Below, one piece after another: positions 21,421 through 33,911 of a stretch of DNA of 64,000 nucleotides; the first letter of the stretch is position 1; every line of letters begins with the position of its first letter. The translations under genes were made by a program, and so were the position numbers. The stretch is taken from the NCBI GenBank assembly GCA_008973525.1, contig WACJ01000527.1:186001-250000 (forward strand). Reading direction: 5' to 3'. Source of the DNA: Stenopsyche tienmushanensis (Eukaryota; Arthropoda; Insecta; Trichoptera; Stenopsychidae). A model generated the notes under the pieces. That model saw only the letters and a program-made list of their open reading frames with translations. It did not search any database and was not told the DNA's origin.

Positions 21421-24400
21421 ATATCTTAATTAAAATTATTACATCTCAAAGGGCGATTGAATTTATTTTACGGAAAATTCACAAATATTTATGGAGCAAA
21501 AACTCATTATAAACTAAATATAGACTTGCGTCCTGTCTTGAACTTTCCGAATGAAAAGTTAATATTTAACGCTTGAATTTTTCTCGTTATTCTTCCCTTT
21601 TTAATTTTAGCTTTCGTCTCAATGACAACCTGTAAATTAACTGCGGAATACTTGCGGAAGTATTTATGCACCTTCCTTGAATTTCGTTTGAATTAACTAT
21701 GAATTTGTACAGACAAAAGCGCTTTTATAATAAGAGCTAATGATAATTGAAGCTTCAAGGTGTTGATTTTCAAATGGCTTGTATAAATGACGTTAATGTG
21801 TCGTTATTTTCCATTTATTTCAAATGTCACACAATTTCACGGCTTTCCGTTTTCATTAATTGCGTTTTTAACACGCTTTTATTCTAGGGCTTTTAACGGA
21901 TGTTCTTCCATTTGACATACGTGTTTAATAACCTGGCAAAATTTTAATTAAAGCGAACACACAAAGAAAAGTCGTATTCATATATGTCAAATTAACTGGT
22001 TGCAGAGTAACAAGCAGATACTTACATTGTCGTTTAGGAAAAAAAACGCATTTATTTTCTTCGTCGAGCGAAATTACCTCAGTTCGATATTCAATATCGT
22101 GCCCCAAATTGAATTAAGTATCGCAAATAGACGTCTCCAATAACTCAAGACGTATTTCCGCCCCCATTTTTATGGGTAAATTTTCACGCCCGGTCACGTA
22201 GTTTACGATATTTGCCCTGAATATTCCACGATCTCGAACAATATTGACAGAACGCGGCTGTTTATTTGTGCGGTCTGTTATTTTTATTTGCATAGAATTT
22301 ATTATTTCGTATACGAAAACTACGACATAATTGCGGTCATAAATATAAATTGAATTTTCCATGATTTTTCCACGGAATTTTCCGCCGTATTTATTGCAGC
22401 GGTTCGCCGTTTGTTTATTTTTCCATTACCTGTTGATCGAAAAATCTTTCTGAAAACTTCGATAGGTGGTTATAGTCTCGTGGATAATAAATAGGTATAA
22501 AATATTTAAACCGTAGCAAAAATTCGAACCTTTTTAAAATATAGATTTATTCAGCGCCATCTATGATCAAATAGATACATATAAATCAAAATTACAATCG
22601 ACATTTAAGTATTACAAATTTTTAAATATTTAAAAATAAATATAAAATTTTACAATAATGTGCATATATTCAACATTGAAAATTTTGTAAAATATATGAG
22701 GAATATTTTATATAAAGGTTTTTAGTACATTGCATAGATGTCACTGTATTAATTCAATATTCTTACCTAAATAGATAATTTAATTATATAAGTGTAGTTT
22801 TAAGCAGCACAATAAAATTTCGATACATTATTTTAGTTATACATAATATGTGGATAAATAATGATGAATAAATTTCCATTGAATAAATATGTTTCCAATA
22901 TTCAAACCTTTTGTAGTAATAATTTTACCATTTAGTATTTTCGCTGTTGAAAATATTCATCAGATGTCAAAAATAAAAATGTTTAATATTATTTTGTTGT
23001 GTATAAATAAAGCTTAAATGTAAAGAAAATGAAATTTAAAAAATAAAATTATTTTATTATTGCATTGTGTTGAATGTTGGAAAAATATTTGGCAATTGTT
23101 AAAATATTTTTTGATAAATTGTTTGATATAGATATATAATAAATTCGATCATTTGCATCCAGCTTTAAACACAGGTTACTAACATATTATAGATGCATAG
23201 GAAAAAATTAGACGGTTTAACTATCATATATATTTTCGTTTTGTATGTCATCTGTTTTATTCTATCAAAGCTAATTGACTCTAAGTATACTTCCACTGAA
23301 AGCGTTCTTGACCCATCATACTATGCTTTTAGTTCAGACAGGTATTAAGCCGGAAAGTCAGTTAATTAAAGGGTGTGTCTATCGTAATTAAGAATTATCG
23401 AACAGGCTTTATCGGAAGTGTGTTCTGTTTCATAAAAATAGGTCACATTGACAAGTCGATTCCATTTGATCAGTCGATCGCAATATCCGCTTTAGAGCTC
23501 TCACTCTGAAAGCCCTGATGAAAATATAATTCGATTTTCTCCATTTAGGGCTTTGGCTTATCGCGTTAAATCGGCGCCGAAGAAAAGTCACTGTTTTTTC
23601 GCCTCTATCGGATTTCGTAATTGGATATTCGGCAAGGTAAAGAAAGAATTTACACGGATGTGAAATAACACTTCGCCACTAACAATCGTGCACAATTTAT
23701 TAGAATGGGAACAATGGACTACGATAGAATATGTGGATGTGTGACCAACAAAAGGGTAGTGAACGAAGGAGCAATTTTTCACAGCGAATGTGCCATTGGG
23801 GCACACTGAAACTCTAAACTAGGATTTCCTTTTGACCTCGTGCACTGAGGTTAGTGGAGATTGATCGGATCCATGGAGAAAATTGTGCAAGAGACCTGAC
23901 CATCTACAAGTCGTTACTTTTTATGTTCCTCCGAAAGCTAAAAATAACGCCATACGCCATATAAAATCATATAATAACGTTAGCTTCGAATGTACATATT
24001 TTGATGTTGGAAACAGATTATTCTTTCTTTCAAATTTTAATTGGATCCTGTGTTTTTCTGTTGATACAAGAAAGATGGGCACAAATATTTTCGGGAGTAG
24101 GCGTCCTTTTTCCACCGGTCACATGTTGAACTAATCGCCTCGGGATATACAAGCCACGTTGAGATAAGAAAGATCTCAGCCTCCTCACCCAAACCATCTT
24201 TCGACTGCCGCAAATAACTTCTGTGCGGATTTGGGAAAGCTTTCAAATTGAAAAAGATACGACTCACAAGCAAATAAATTACATGCATGTCTGGAGCCTC
24301 TTTAAAATAGCGCAAAAAGAAAGCAATCGATCCAATTTCGATACTCAAAGAAAGCACAACATCCTTGAAGGCCCCTTTGTCGGAATATCGATTCCGTTCG

Positions 24401-26036
24401 AACAATGCATGCAAATTATGGCATCAAACGGTATTTCATTTTACACAGTTGCACCGTATAATTTGATAAAGTGAAAGACATCAGAAAAATGTCAAATCAT
24501 GCATATTTAAAATCAGTCATACGATAATGTAATATATCAGAATTGAAAATACAAAAATTTTAAATGTTGAAGATATCTGGATTATTTTAAGCCCATAAGC
24601 TTTTTCTAGGAAGAACAAAGAAAAATACACAACAAGCCATGTTGAGATTGTTAGGCTGAAGACATTTTGTATACTCTAAATTTAGATGAAGTTCTATAAA
24701 TTTAATATTATATACTTTGCTTTTATACTTATTTAATAATATTATCAAGCATCTAATTGGATTTTTTTTATTTCTTCATCATGATCCTATTTGATCAAGT
24801 GAAAACCTTCGAAGAATATTTCTTCCAAATTTTTACTGTCTTCTTTTTTGTGATTTCCTTATAAAACTCACTTGTCAACATACAAAAATATTAATTATGA
24901 TTTAGGCGATCCAGAATTACACTTTTGTAATTTTTTTCATAGATGAAGCTTTACCGTGCATATGTACCAAACTTGTATTTGGATGTCGGACTACAGGGGT
25001 CGCCGGATTACCGCAGATCTGCTGTATATTGAAATATTGATTCACAAATAAAACATTGATTAAGTCTCTCACGAAAATATTGGGTGATCCTTCATTATAT
25101 ATCCCTTCAGTTTCTCGACAATAAAAATATGATTCAATGTTCCGTCGGGTGTGTAATGCGTCGTCAGTCTATATACGTTTTTTTATTACATTATACTAAA
25201 ATATAAGTCCATTTTATAAGGTTATGGTCTATTTTCTGAACCATCGAACCGGTGATAATTTGAAGCCTGCACCTCATTACGTATTGATCTATACATTTGT
25301 CAAAAGGCTCTTTGTTTCTCGTTCACCTCGCAAGCATGTTTCCCTCAATTTCCATTGAAATCCCTTCGGCTCTTACCCTCGCAAAAATAAAGGTGGATGT
25401 TCCATCAACTATTCGGTAGGGCTGTGGTGGGTTTTTATGGTTGTAGGAAATGAAAATGCTTTGTGGGATGCAAGGCGACGACTCAACGAGAGAAACAATG
25501 ATGCTCCCTCGCTGCGACATACGTACAATGTTTGTATCTACGAACATTTATATATGATACGCCGCATTCATTTTCAGAATATTTCCCAACTATTTTCATT
25601 ACTGCTTCCTTGGTATATGGGGTGGAAAGTATAAAAGAAGACTATCATACAAAGTGAGCAGGTTTATGGGTGTATTCGTTGTGGGGTGTTTGTCTTTGTT
25701 TTGGATTTCAAAAACGACATTTTATACGCATTCCGTTAGAGAACATTCATATATTTTTTAATGAAATCGTATGAAAAACTATTTAGAATTTAATTTGAAA
25801 CAAATTTGTTCCTCTCAGACATACAGACTACCTAACGCCTTCAAAGGATTACATTTTATTAATAACTAAATTTCAACCTTAAAACATCAAAGTTATATTG
25901 CATTCAGACTCAAATATAAAAAGGGTGATTTGAGGTGACAATGGTTGTAATAAAAAATGTTAACTATCATAAACACACAATTCCATCCAAATTTTTCAAA
26001 TGCTCGCCCTGCCATTGAGCAAATAAGAACATAAAA
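21421..26036. other. No supported gene
   Basis: Long tract without transposon ends or coding motifs that I can identify. Overlapping open frames at 23588-24474 occur in moderately GC-richer DNA but give no domain and overlap on both strands, which argues for chance. Confidence 0.5.
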
Positions 26037-26105
26037 TATCACTCAATAAGTTCATAGGATTTTTCCCTTTACACTTTTTTCTTCTTCATTTAGTGTCATT
26101 TTTTC
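26037..26105. mobile_element. CACTCAATAAG family fragment, copy 3
   Basis: CACTCAATAAGTTCATAGGA followed by TTTTTCCCTTT and TTTAGTGTCATTTTTTCG resembles the left half of the 3841-3942 MITE. The right terminus is not visible. Confidence 0.5.
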
Positions 26106-27520
26106 GCAATTTCTTCCACCAACAACATTAATGATGCCATATAATATTGGCAATTTATAATTCATCCTTTCTCAAGATAATCGATGAACAATACCGCACA
26201 CATCCCAAAATATGGAGACCAAAACCTTACCAGTTGACATTTACATTTTTGGTCGTTTTTTGCAGGTCGTTATCCACTCAAATACCTAGCGAATTGACTC
26301 TGGAGTATGGATAGAAAAAAGTTTTTTATTGCGCTGAAACAATTTTCGATGACAATTATTCTTGCTTGTAGTCAAATTTTGATGGCTATAATTTCCAGTA
26401 AAACCTATCTGCTTCTAGCTTTTGCTAAAAAAGCCTTTAAAAAAATATCTTTTCGTGTTAAACGTAAGATGAGACTTCTCAAGCACAATAAAATCTTAGA
26501 TTACATAATTGATTGATATTAATTTCCTTTCGTCGAATTACATCCGTTGTTAAGTCCAATATAATATTTTTATTTATATGGCTTACACAAGGACGGCTCA
26601 AGGCAATGTCTGAATTTACGTAAAGCATAGGAATGAAGCAAAATATCGTAAATTTGCCCGACAAAAATAAAAACTTCCACGCGATGCCCTTGGAATAAAA
26701 TATTAAATCATAATAGAAACTTATTATGCTAATTAACGATGTTAAGTCAGAAGTCGTTGCTCCTGACGTGATGTAATAATTCAGAATGCTAATGAAAGAA
26801 TAACCGCCGCTCCCGTTGAGGGGAGGGCAAATCTCCCAGGACGCAAATTGCGTCACGTGATTAATTCTCTCCAGTATCCCCGATGACCTCATCAGCGAAA
26901 AAATAATCGTTATATTCAACCTCCTATTTGCTCTCGATGATTTTACGATCCGGAGGAATTTTTCTTCTAAAAAAAGTTATAACCGGCGCCGACATCTTTA
27001 TTCGAATATTCGCTTTGCCGTTCCGGGGAAGCCAAACATTTTCTTTTCTGCGTAGAGGTTTGGCAAGTCATTACTTTTTATTTGAGTTTTGTTTTATTCT
27101 TCCAGTAGTGAAAGATAATGACCCGAACACGCGCACATACTACGTGCTAATACTTTTTTACTACTCCCGTGTTTCGTTCAAGGATAAGCCTTCCCTAACT
27201 TTTTTGTTGTTCACCTGTAACACGCCCCATATGAGAAAACTACAAGATTTATGTGCATGGCGATAAAAAATAAAATTATTTTTAAGGACTCTTAATTATA
27301 GCAACACACTAGAAAATAGCCTTTTTAGTAAGAATATAAGCCCAAAATACCCCAAAAATTTGATCGTTTATTATCCATCAACAAGTATAGATATTTAAGA
27401 TATTTAAATGTAAATCACACCCATTTAGACTTTAAAATATAGTATTTCTATTATATTTGATAATGTATAAGTATGAATTTCATTTAAAGAAAAAGTAAGA
27501 CAATAAGTATAAAAAAAAGT
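26106..27520. other. Unassigned DNA with a 146-codon orphan open frame
   Basis: A minus-strand frame at 26479-26919 is open for 146 codons and rich in hydrophobic residues, but shows no signal peptide of clear form and no known domain. It is long for this base composition, yet no homologous family can be named. The plus-strand frame 26928-27266 is likewise unrecognised. Confidence 0.3.
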
Positions 27521-28569
27521 ATTTGAACAGTTTTGTTCAGTACTTTGTCGGGCCACTTTTTGCGTCAATTACGGCTTGCAATTGACTAAGCATCGAGGAA
27601 ATGAGCTTCTTACATTGTTCCGTAGTGACGTTGTCCCATTCCTTTTGGAATCGAGTTCAAAGCTCCGCACAAGCCTGGGTTGGATATCGAACCAGGGCAC
27701 ACTTGTCTTGATATCAAAGTTATCAATTGGATTCAAGTCCTGAGACTAAGTAGACCAAGGGAGGATTTCCCAATTATTCTCCTCTAACCACTTTTTGACG
27801 GAACAGGCAGTGTGCTTGGGATCTCTGTCTTATTAAAATATATTTATTTCTTTGTCCAATCCAGTAAATCGCTTTCCACCGCCTCCGTGCTTGACAGTTG
27901 GTTGAGTTGACTTGTCCTTGGAAATTATTCCAGCTTTGAACCAGCTCCACAGGATACCTTCGTTTCATTTGATCAAATAACCCGTTTTCAATCGTATAAA
28001 GATCAGTTGATGTATGTTTTTGCAAATTCGAGCCTCTTTCAGCAACAGTGCAAAGTTAGAAGTGCCTTTTTACCCTTTTTAACGGAGAGATAACCAGCAG
28101 ACTTGATTACCCTTGTAACTGTCATTCGACTGACGTCTACTTGGAGAAATTTCTTGACATGAGGCGCAATGTGCATGGCATTATCAACTAGAACTTGGTC
28201 CGCCACCCGACACACATGACTTCTTCCGTGGTCTTCCTCCTTTGTTCTTTGAACAAACAATAGACAGACCCTTACGAATAGTACTCATTGAGCAGGCGCC
28301 GGCTCTCAAGCGGTCCATGATGACTCGATAGGGTGTATTGGGACGCAAAAAGGTCTTGACTTGTTTTTTTTCTTCTTGCTGTTGCTGAGAGAATTCATCG
28401 ATCAGAGGGCTGGGAACAAAAATGATTCTAAGCTGTGTAATCTTTCCTTAAATGTATTATGGTACTGACAAAAATAGTTAGGTTTAACCGGGGAATATTG
28501 ACAGAGAAGCCAAAAAACGAAGTGAAAATAAACGCTTGGAAAACATTTGAACAGTTTTGAGCGCCACTG
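27521..28569 (-). mobile_element. Degenerate Tc1-like transposon
   Basis: The right end, read inward on the minus strand, is CAGTGGCGCTCAAAACTGTT, a typical Tc1-type terminus, with TA at 28570-28571. The left terminus is not a clear inverted copy. Instead a 15-base block, ATTTGAACAGTTTTG, occurs in the same orientation at 27521-27535 and 28545-28559. The minus strand holds a full-length but frameshifted transposase relic. The left limit is therefore approximate. Confidence 0.75.
27545..28410 (-). pseudogene. Tc1-family transposase pseudogene
   Basis: Minus-strand frames show, in order: VIMDRLRAGACSMSTIRKGL (first helix-turn-helix), GGRPRK (AT-hook-like GRPR box between the two DNA-binding subdomains), MTVTRVIKSAGYL (second recognition helix), a DRLEFA-like KRLEFAKTYI segment, and near the end SQDLNPIDN with VNCKP. 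The DLNPI(E/D)N box carries the third catalytic acidic residue in Tc1 enzymes; here that position is Asp rather than the usual Glu. At least two frameshifts and a stop immediately before SQDLNP interrupt the frame. Length and motif order fit a once-complete gene of about 340 residues. Confidence 0.8.
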
Positions 28570-28571
28570 TA

Positions 28572-30526
28572 TATGCATAGACCTGCAATTTAAGATAGCT
28601 ATAAAGGAAGAAGTTTAAAAGCATTAAATCATTATTTACTCTTGGTTTTTGGTTTCGTGGCCATGGCTCGTAAATTGATTTCACATAAACGCGTATCAAC
28701 AAAATAGGTAGAATTAGGTTAAACGCAGTTCTAGTTCAACGGTGATATTTATCGTTACCAAGTGGTCACGGTCATTTCTATAAGCCTGAATGATCCTTTG
28801 GCATAATGGAATTATACAACGTTATGAGTTTTTTGGTATACAAAAACATTTATAATGTCATCCACAATATAAATAATGCACATGATGTGGACATCTTATA
28901 GATGCCGTTTCTTATAACTTTTAAATAAATTTGCATTTTTACATACATATAATTTATAATTTGTTAACAATTAGACGCATACAACGTGTGAATAAGCGTC
29001 CAGGAATCGACGCCAACGTGAGTCTACTTCACTTTATCAAACTTCCTTTGTGCTAGCAAAAGCGGCAATTACGGCAATTTCTGGTAATAGACTGTACACA
29101 CCTTAATAGTGAAAGCTCCAGCAGCCAATTTCCGCTAAAGACTGATGCAGTTTTGCACTGAGGGCTGATTGCAATTAACATTTCGAAATTAACTGAAAAA
29201 CATCCCGCTACCGGATGAAATTAAGGTCCATAACCATCGCCCAATAATTAACTTCATCGATCCGAAGCCTTTGTAGGGTAATTTTATGAGTGCTCTGTAA
29301 CGAATGCATTTAGCAAAGTGGAACATAAAATGGACTCGATTCGGTTTCGTCCGGGCGTCGTCGGACGGTTTCATCGATTAATATTGACCTATACACGTAC
29401 GATCACATCAATACGATATTCGAAATTCAATTCGACCATCTATATTCATGCGGCATCTTCAAGTTCATTAACGGCTGCGATTTGCTTTGTTCATTTAAAG
29501 CCGAAGAAGTATTCGGCGTAATTTTCGGCACGCAAGATCGCCGGAGTGATAGGAAAGTTTTGCCTCGAAAATCATATTATATTATAAAAAAAAGGCGTGA
29601 TTTGCGTGCCGAATAACTTATTCGGGATTACGTGACCATGATCCAGGTTCAGCCGCTTTTCTTTTTCCATCCCTTAACCGAAATAGTTTCCGAGAGTCGA
29701 ATTGAAGAGGAGAAACTCTCGATCAATATGCGAACCAACCCCGGCGTCCCCATTGTTTTCACACTTTTAATGCGGTGTATTTGAGTTTTTCCAAAATGAA
29801 AATACAATAAAAAAGCAACCTTTAGCAAAATTTAATTTTCTGAAATAAATCCGAATGATTGTTATTTAAACTGAAAATATTTTAAAACGATCAAAATTTA
29901 ATCTAAAATCATATGCCAATACAGATTTAAACACTTTTTTTTATTAAATGCATCCCCAAAATATTGCGATTGATTAATATATAGAAATTAATACTAATTG
30001 TGTAAACCAATGTTTTAACCATTGTTTTGTAGGATATTTAAGGACTGTTAATAGTTTACGTTCAATTTCTTACTAATTTTCAAGCAACATATTAATGCAT
30101 TTAATGGTTATTGCCACCCTAATTATGACCTGAATAGTTCTTCGTAGCTCTACATCCATTCGCTGTACGGTAAACAGGCTTTCTTTCAATCTATTGAATC
30201 AAACTATTGAATACTTTCTTAAGTGTCATTCAAGCCATACATTATTCGAAATGCCTATGTGATCCTTTTTATATTTTATAAGACTTTGAATTATGTTTTT
30301 AGATGTAGGATTAAACCCAAATCTTAAGCTTCTTGATTCCAGGGAATAAAACTTTCTCTAATTTCATTTCAAAGCAGCAGTTTTTTATTACTCGCAAATA
30401 CTTTAACAAAATTTTGCTCAACATTACCAACATTTTTGCATATAATATAGAATTAAATTAGTAACACTTAGACTTGGCGCATTCCATATCCCATTTCTGG
30501 AATTTTCAGTTTGGCTTTACAGTGTA
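28572..30526. other. No recognisable gene
   Basis: AT-rich DNA; short open frames on both strands lack known motifs. Confidence 0.55.
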
Positions 30527-31279
30527 TGAGGCTGAGTCATAAATAATTGCCGATTTTTTTTCAAACATCTATTTAGCTTTAATAAAATAACAAAGCAATA
30601 TTACTCTATTATATATTCACCATTATTAGTTTTGCTCAATGAATATTGACTTTAGGATCCGGTAAAGGTGTTTGATCTTTGTCAAGGGACTGTCTTTTGC
30701 ATACAAAATTATCGTACGTTACCCATTTTTCATCTCCAGTAATTATTCTGTTTAAAAATGGCTCAGACGCCGTAAGAGGACACTTGTGGCAATAGAGTGC
30801 GATTTTCTGTATTGCCTTCACTAAGATTATATGGCACCCACATATTCAATTCGCTTGTTGATTGTCGCGGATTTTGCTTCAATAACACCTTTAAAATGTA
30901 TTCATCAAAGTCGTAAGGGCGACACGCCCTTGGTTCATCTTTCAGGGTCTCATCTCCAAAGCGAAATTTTTAAAAACAATATTTTACTGTTCGTTCACTC
31001 ATTGCTCTTCCATTGTATATTTCACATAGCCGTACCACTGTTGCCTTATTTGAATTCCCAAAACATTATATGACGAAAAAGCAATTTTTGATTTTGATTT
31101 ACGGGTAAAAAAATACTATAACATAAGAAGTAACACGGTTAATTTTTGTTGAAAGACTGATAGGACTCATACCTATCTAATGATATCATATACACACCAA
31201 TACGGTTGACACATCAAGGGTAAAATCGAATGATTATAACAATATTTTTTCGCCGGCAACTAATTATGACTCAACCTGA
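30527..31279 (-). mobile_element. Internally deleted mariner element with both ends
   Basis: Left terminus TGAGGCTGAGTCATAAATAA and reversed right terminus TCAGGTTGAGTCATAATTAG are inverted repeats of about 27 bases. TA flanks both sides (30525-30526 and 31280-31281), matching mariner insertion. The interior of about 750 bp encodes a shortened transposase on the minus strand. Confidence 0.9.
30636..31070 (-). pseudogene. Mariner transposase pseudogene (N-terminal and first catalytic region)
   Basis: Minus-strand frames contain DEPRACRPYDFDEYILKVLL, QNPRQSTSEL joined directly to NMWVPYNLSE, then FLNRIITGDEKWVTYDNFV and CKRQSLDKDQTPLPDPK. These match the linker after the first helix-turn-helix, the start of the second one, the WVPH box and the first catalytic aspartate in TGDEKW. 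About 25 residues of the second helix-turn-helix are missing at the TSEL/NMWVP join. Sequence stops after PDPK, so the second and third catalytic aspartates are deleted. The relic is bracketed by intact-looking termini. Confidence 0.85.
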
Positions 31280-31281
31280 TA

Positions 31282-31936
31282 TGTATTGCATTATGTAATT
31301 ATCTTTTTGTTAGAAAGTCGATAATTATTTTCCTCCCACAGTTCAATCCCCCCCCTATATCAGTTGATTCAATCCATACACTTGCTCATATTCGACTTGG
31401 TTGCTAAATTCAATCCATTCAGGGATCACAATTGATCGAACGATAACAGCTCTATCATTGTTCCTTTGTGCTTCCATTATCTGGTTTAATCCTCGAAATC
31501 TGAATGGCTTTTGATTTCAGCTTACATGTCAAGTGTCTCTTTGACGCATAATTTCCGATATGTCCCTGAAAAGGACACCATAATTGTATTTCGGCCTAAA
31601 AATAACGATGTATAGCTAGAAATAAATCATTAATACTGTTATATAAATTTAATTGTTAGGCATTAAATAAACAATTAATCTTGTTATGATATTTTTCTTC
31701 TGAGGCTTATCATAGCAAAAGAGATAATGAGTTTCAATAGAATATGTTATGAGGTCGTTAAATAAATTTTAGCGTATTTTTTTGTCGTAAGACAACAAAA
31801 ATTGCCATTCAAGGATCAATAAAATAGTTTTTGGAAGCCCCTCGCGACTTTTTGGAGCACCCTCTTATATCGCAGGAAGATCATAATGATCCTAAAAGTT
31901 GAGACATGTATCAACAACAAATACACCCGAGGCTCT
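31282..31936. other. No recognisable feature
   Basis: AT-rich DNA without supported genes. Confidence 0.6.
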
Positions 31937-32284
31937 TTAACTTATTTCGAGCAGCCTAGCGGAATCATTCCACATTATTCCATCTTCAACTCGAGATAAA
32001 GTAGGTAACACGTCGTGAAAAATAATTTTTCTTTGACTTTCGACTACATAGCAGACATCGGGGGGAGGACATCCTTCCCGAGTATTGTCACGTCCGGTAG
32101 AAATAAAATTTTGTCTCTGGACATTATTGGATTTGCCAAACGGTCGACGCCATATTTTTAGTTTTTTTGCACCTCCATTTTCCGCAAACACTATTTCACA
32201 TAAGCCTGTTAACACTGACACATCAAATTTTTTTATGGCGTCATCTCTTCGAACGTCTCTTATCCTCCTCCTTTGACACGTCGG
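31937..32284 (-). other. Orphan open frame of about 116 codons
   Basis: A minus-strand frame is open from just after tandem stops near 32284 to a TAA at 31937. It begins with a basic segment (CQRRRIRDVRRDD) and ends DGIMWNDSARLLEIS. The composition is mixed and protein-like, without low complexity, but I recognise no domain and see no convincing splice signals or initiator methionine at the start. It may be an exon, an old transposon gene fragment or chance. Confidence 0.3.
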
Positions 32285-33623
32285 GTGCTATCAATTCAGA
32301 GTGATTTATTGAATTTTTCCAAAAACCTCATAAAACTCAGACGTTTAGCTCCATTTGTATAAGAGAGTCTTAACAGCATTACTATAATTTTATCGTATTA
32401 AATTCGAAGCGAGCGCTTTCAGCACAATCCGAAAGGCCCAATATTGACTCGAATTTGTATGATACAACTCAGTGTTTGTTTCGCAATGTATTTAATTCTG
32501 GATGTTTGTTTTCTGTTTCTATTTTTATATGGCGTTTTTTTTTCTTTCTTTCAATGATGAAATCCATCCACTAGAGCTAAATATATACAACCAATAACTA
32601 AAATTGATATTTCGCCACTTACGTAAGGAATTGCGCAAATTTATTTTCGATCACATCATGAGCTTTCATCGCTTAAAAATAATACAAATATATATAGAGC
32701 GCGATTCGGCCGGCGTAACATTAAAATAAGGCATCGTTAACATGCACGAATATAAAATTTTAGCTTATTATAACAAGCAAAATAAAAGCATAAAAAAGCA
32801 TATTTGTACAAATTAATCAACCCTTCCATAGCGTCCACTTCTATAGAGATTTTTCCTATAGCGTTTGCGACGGTCTTCTATAGTATATTCTGTGACGCTA
32901 AACGTTTTCGGTGAATCAACCAATGCAGCGCTGTCGAAGGATATTCCAGTGATATTCATCACAATACAGTAAGAAAATATTTTTCTACTTGTATAGCCAA
33001 TCAATGCACATGGTTTTTTAATGTATTATGGATACACTCTTCAAGAGTTTTCAACTATTCTATGTAATATATATCTATTAATCTTGTATCTATTTTAATC
33101 ATGTTGTCTAATGGACCCAAGAAAAGATTGAGAAGGAAAAGTATTTTGCTAGAACAAAAAGGATAAAATTATAAAATATTAATAGGTCTACAATTTCTAG
33201 GATTCAATAAGGGAAGATAAAATACGAAAAAGGATTTCAATCGGATCTTCAAACAGTATGAATTAAACTGCTCGTGTTAAAATAATTTATCAACAAGAAC
33301 AGAAAATTGTTTAATGATATGGATTTAAGATCGTCGTCAAAATGGACGGACATCTGATTAAAAGAAAGGCAACCAAATTATTTAAATATTTAAAATTTAA
33401 AAAGGCGGCGGCTTTATTCGCACGCGACACCGCAATTGAGAGCATATCGGCAAAATTCGTAATCGATTCGAAACAATGGTCCCGACCCACGAGTCGGCTG
33501 CGATGAACGCCGGAACACGATTATGATTTAATTAGCTCTATGATAGAAGTCGAACAATCGGCACAATATATTTATTCAATTAACCAATAATAAGAGAATC
33601 AGTGTCAAACAATCGAGCGTGCG
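32285..33623. other. No recognisable feature
   Basis: AT-rich tract; nothing supported on either strand. Confidence 0.55.
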
Positions 33624-33911
33624 TTATACGGAACAAGTAGGTGATGATCCACCCAAGGGTAGACGCTTTGTCGGACTATCTTCTCGAACTCGATGTTGGT
33701 CGTCTTCTCGAAGGTCCAGATGCGAAACTGGTCGTCCGATGAGATCCTTCTCTGTCAGGATCTGGTAATTGACTCTGTTTTCCGAAGAGGTCTTTCTTCG
33801 ACGAGATCTGCTCGACAACTCTCCTGTACTAAGAGTATTTTCTTCCCGGCGTACTATTTTGACAGTCTGTTTCTGTTTTGATAATTTGCCACTGATTTGA
33901 TGACACCTCAT
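33624..33911 (-). other. GC-richer island with competing open frames
   Basis: One minus-strand frame is open for 95 codons and is rich in Arg, Ser and Glu (for example SSRSRRRKTSSENRVNYQIL). A second frame, from about 33752 to 33612, reads DDQFRIWTFEKTTNIEFEKI and VRQSVYPWVDHHLLVPYNAR; its third codon positions are mostly G or C, unlike the AT-rich flanks, which makes it the better coding candidate. Neither matches a family I know. It might be an exon or a fragment of a retroelement gag-like gene. Confidence 0.3.

Noticed and set aside
23588..24474. Cluster of overlapping open frames on both strands
   Set aside because: Frames oppose each other, none has a recognisable domain and no splice-like edges are convincing.
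30831..31073. Plus-strand 80-codon frame
   Set aside because: Antisense to the mariner relic between 30527 and 31279.
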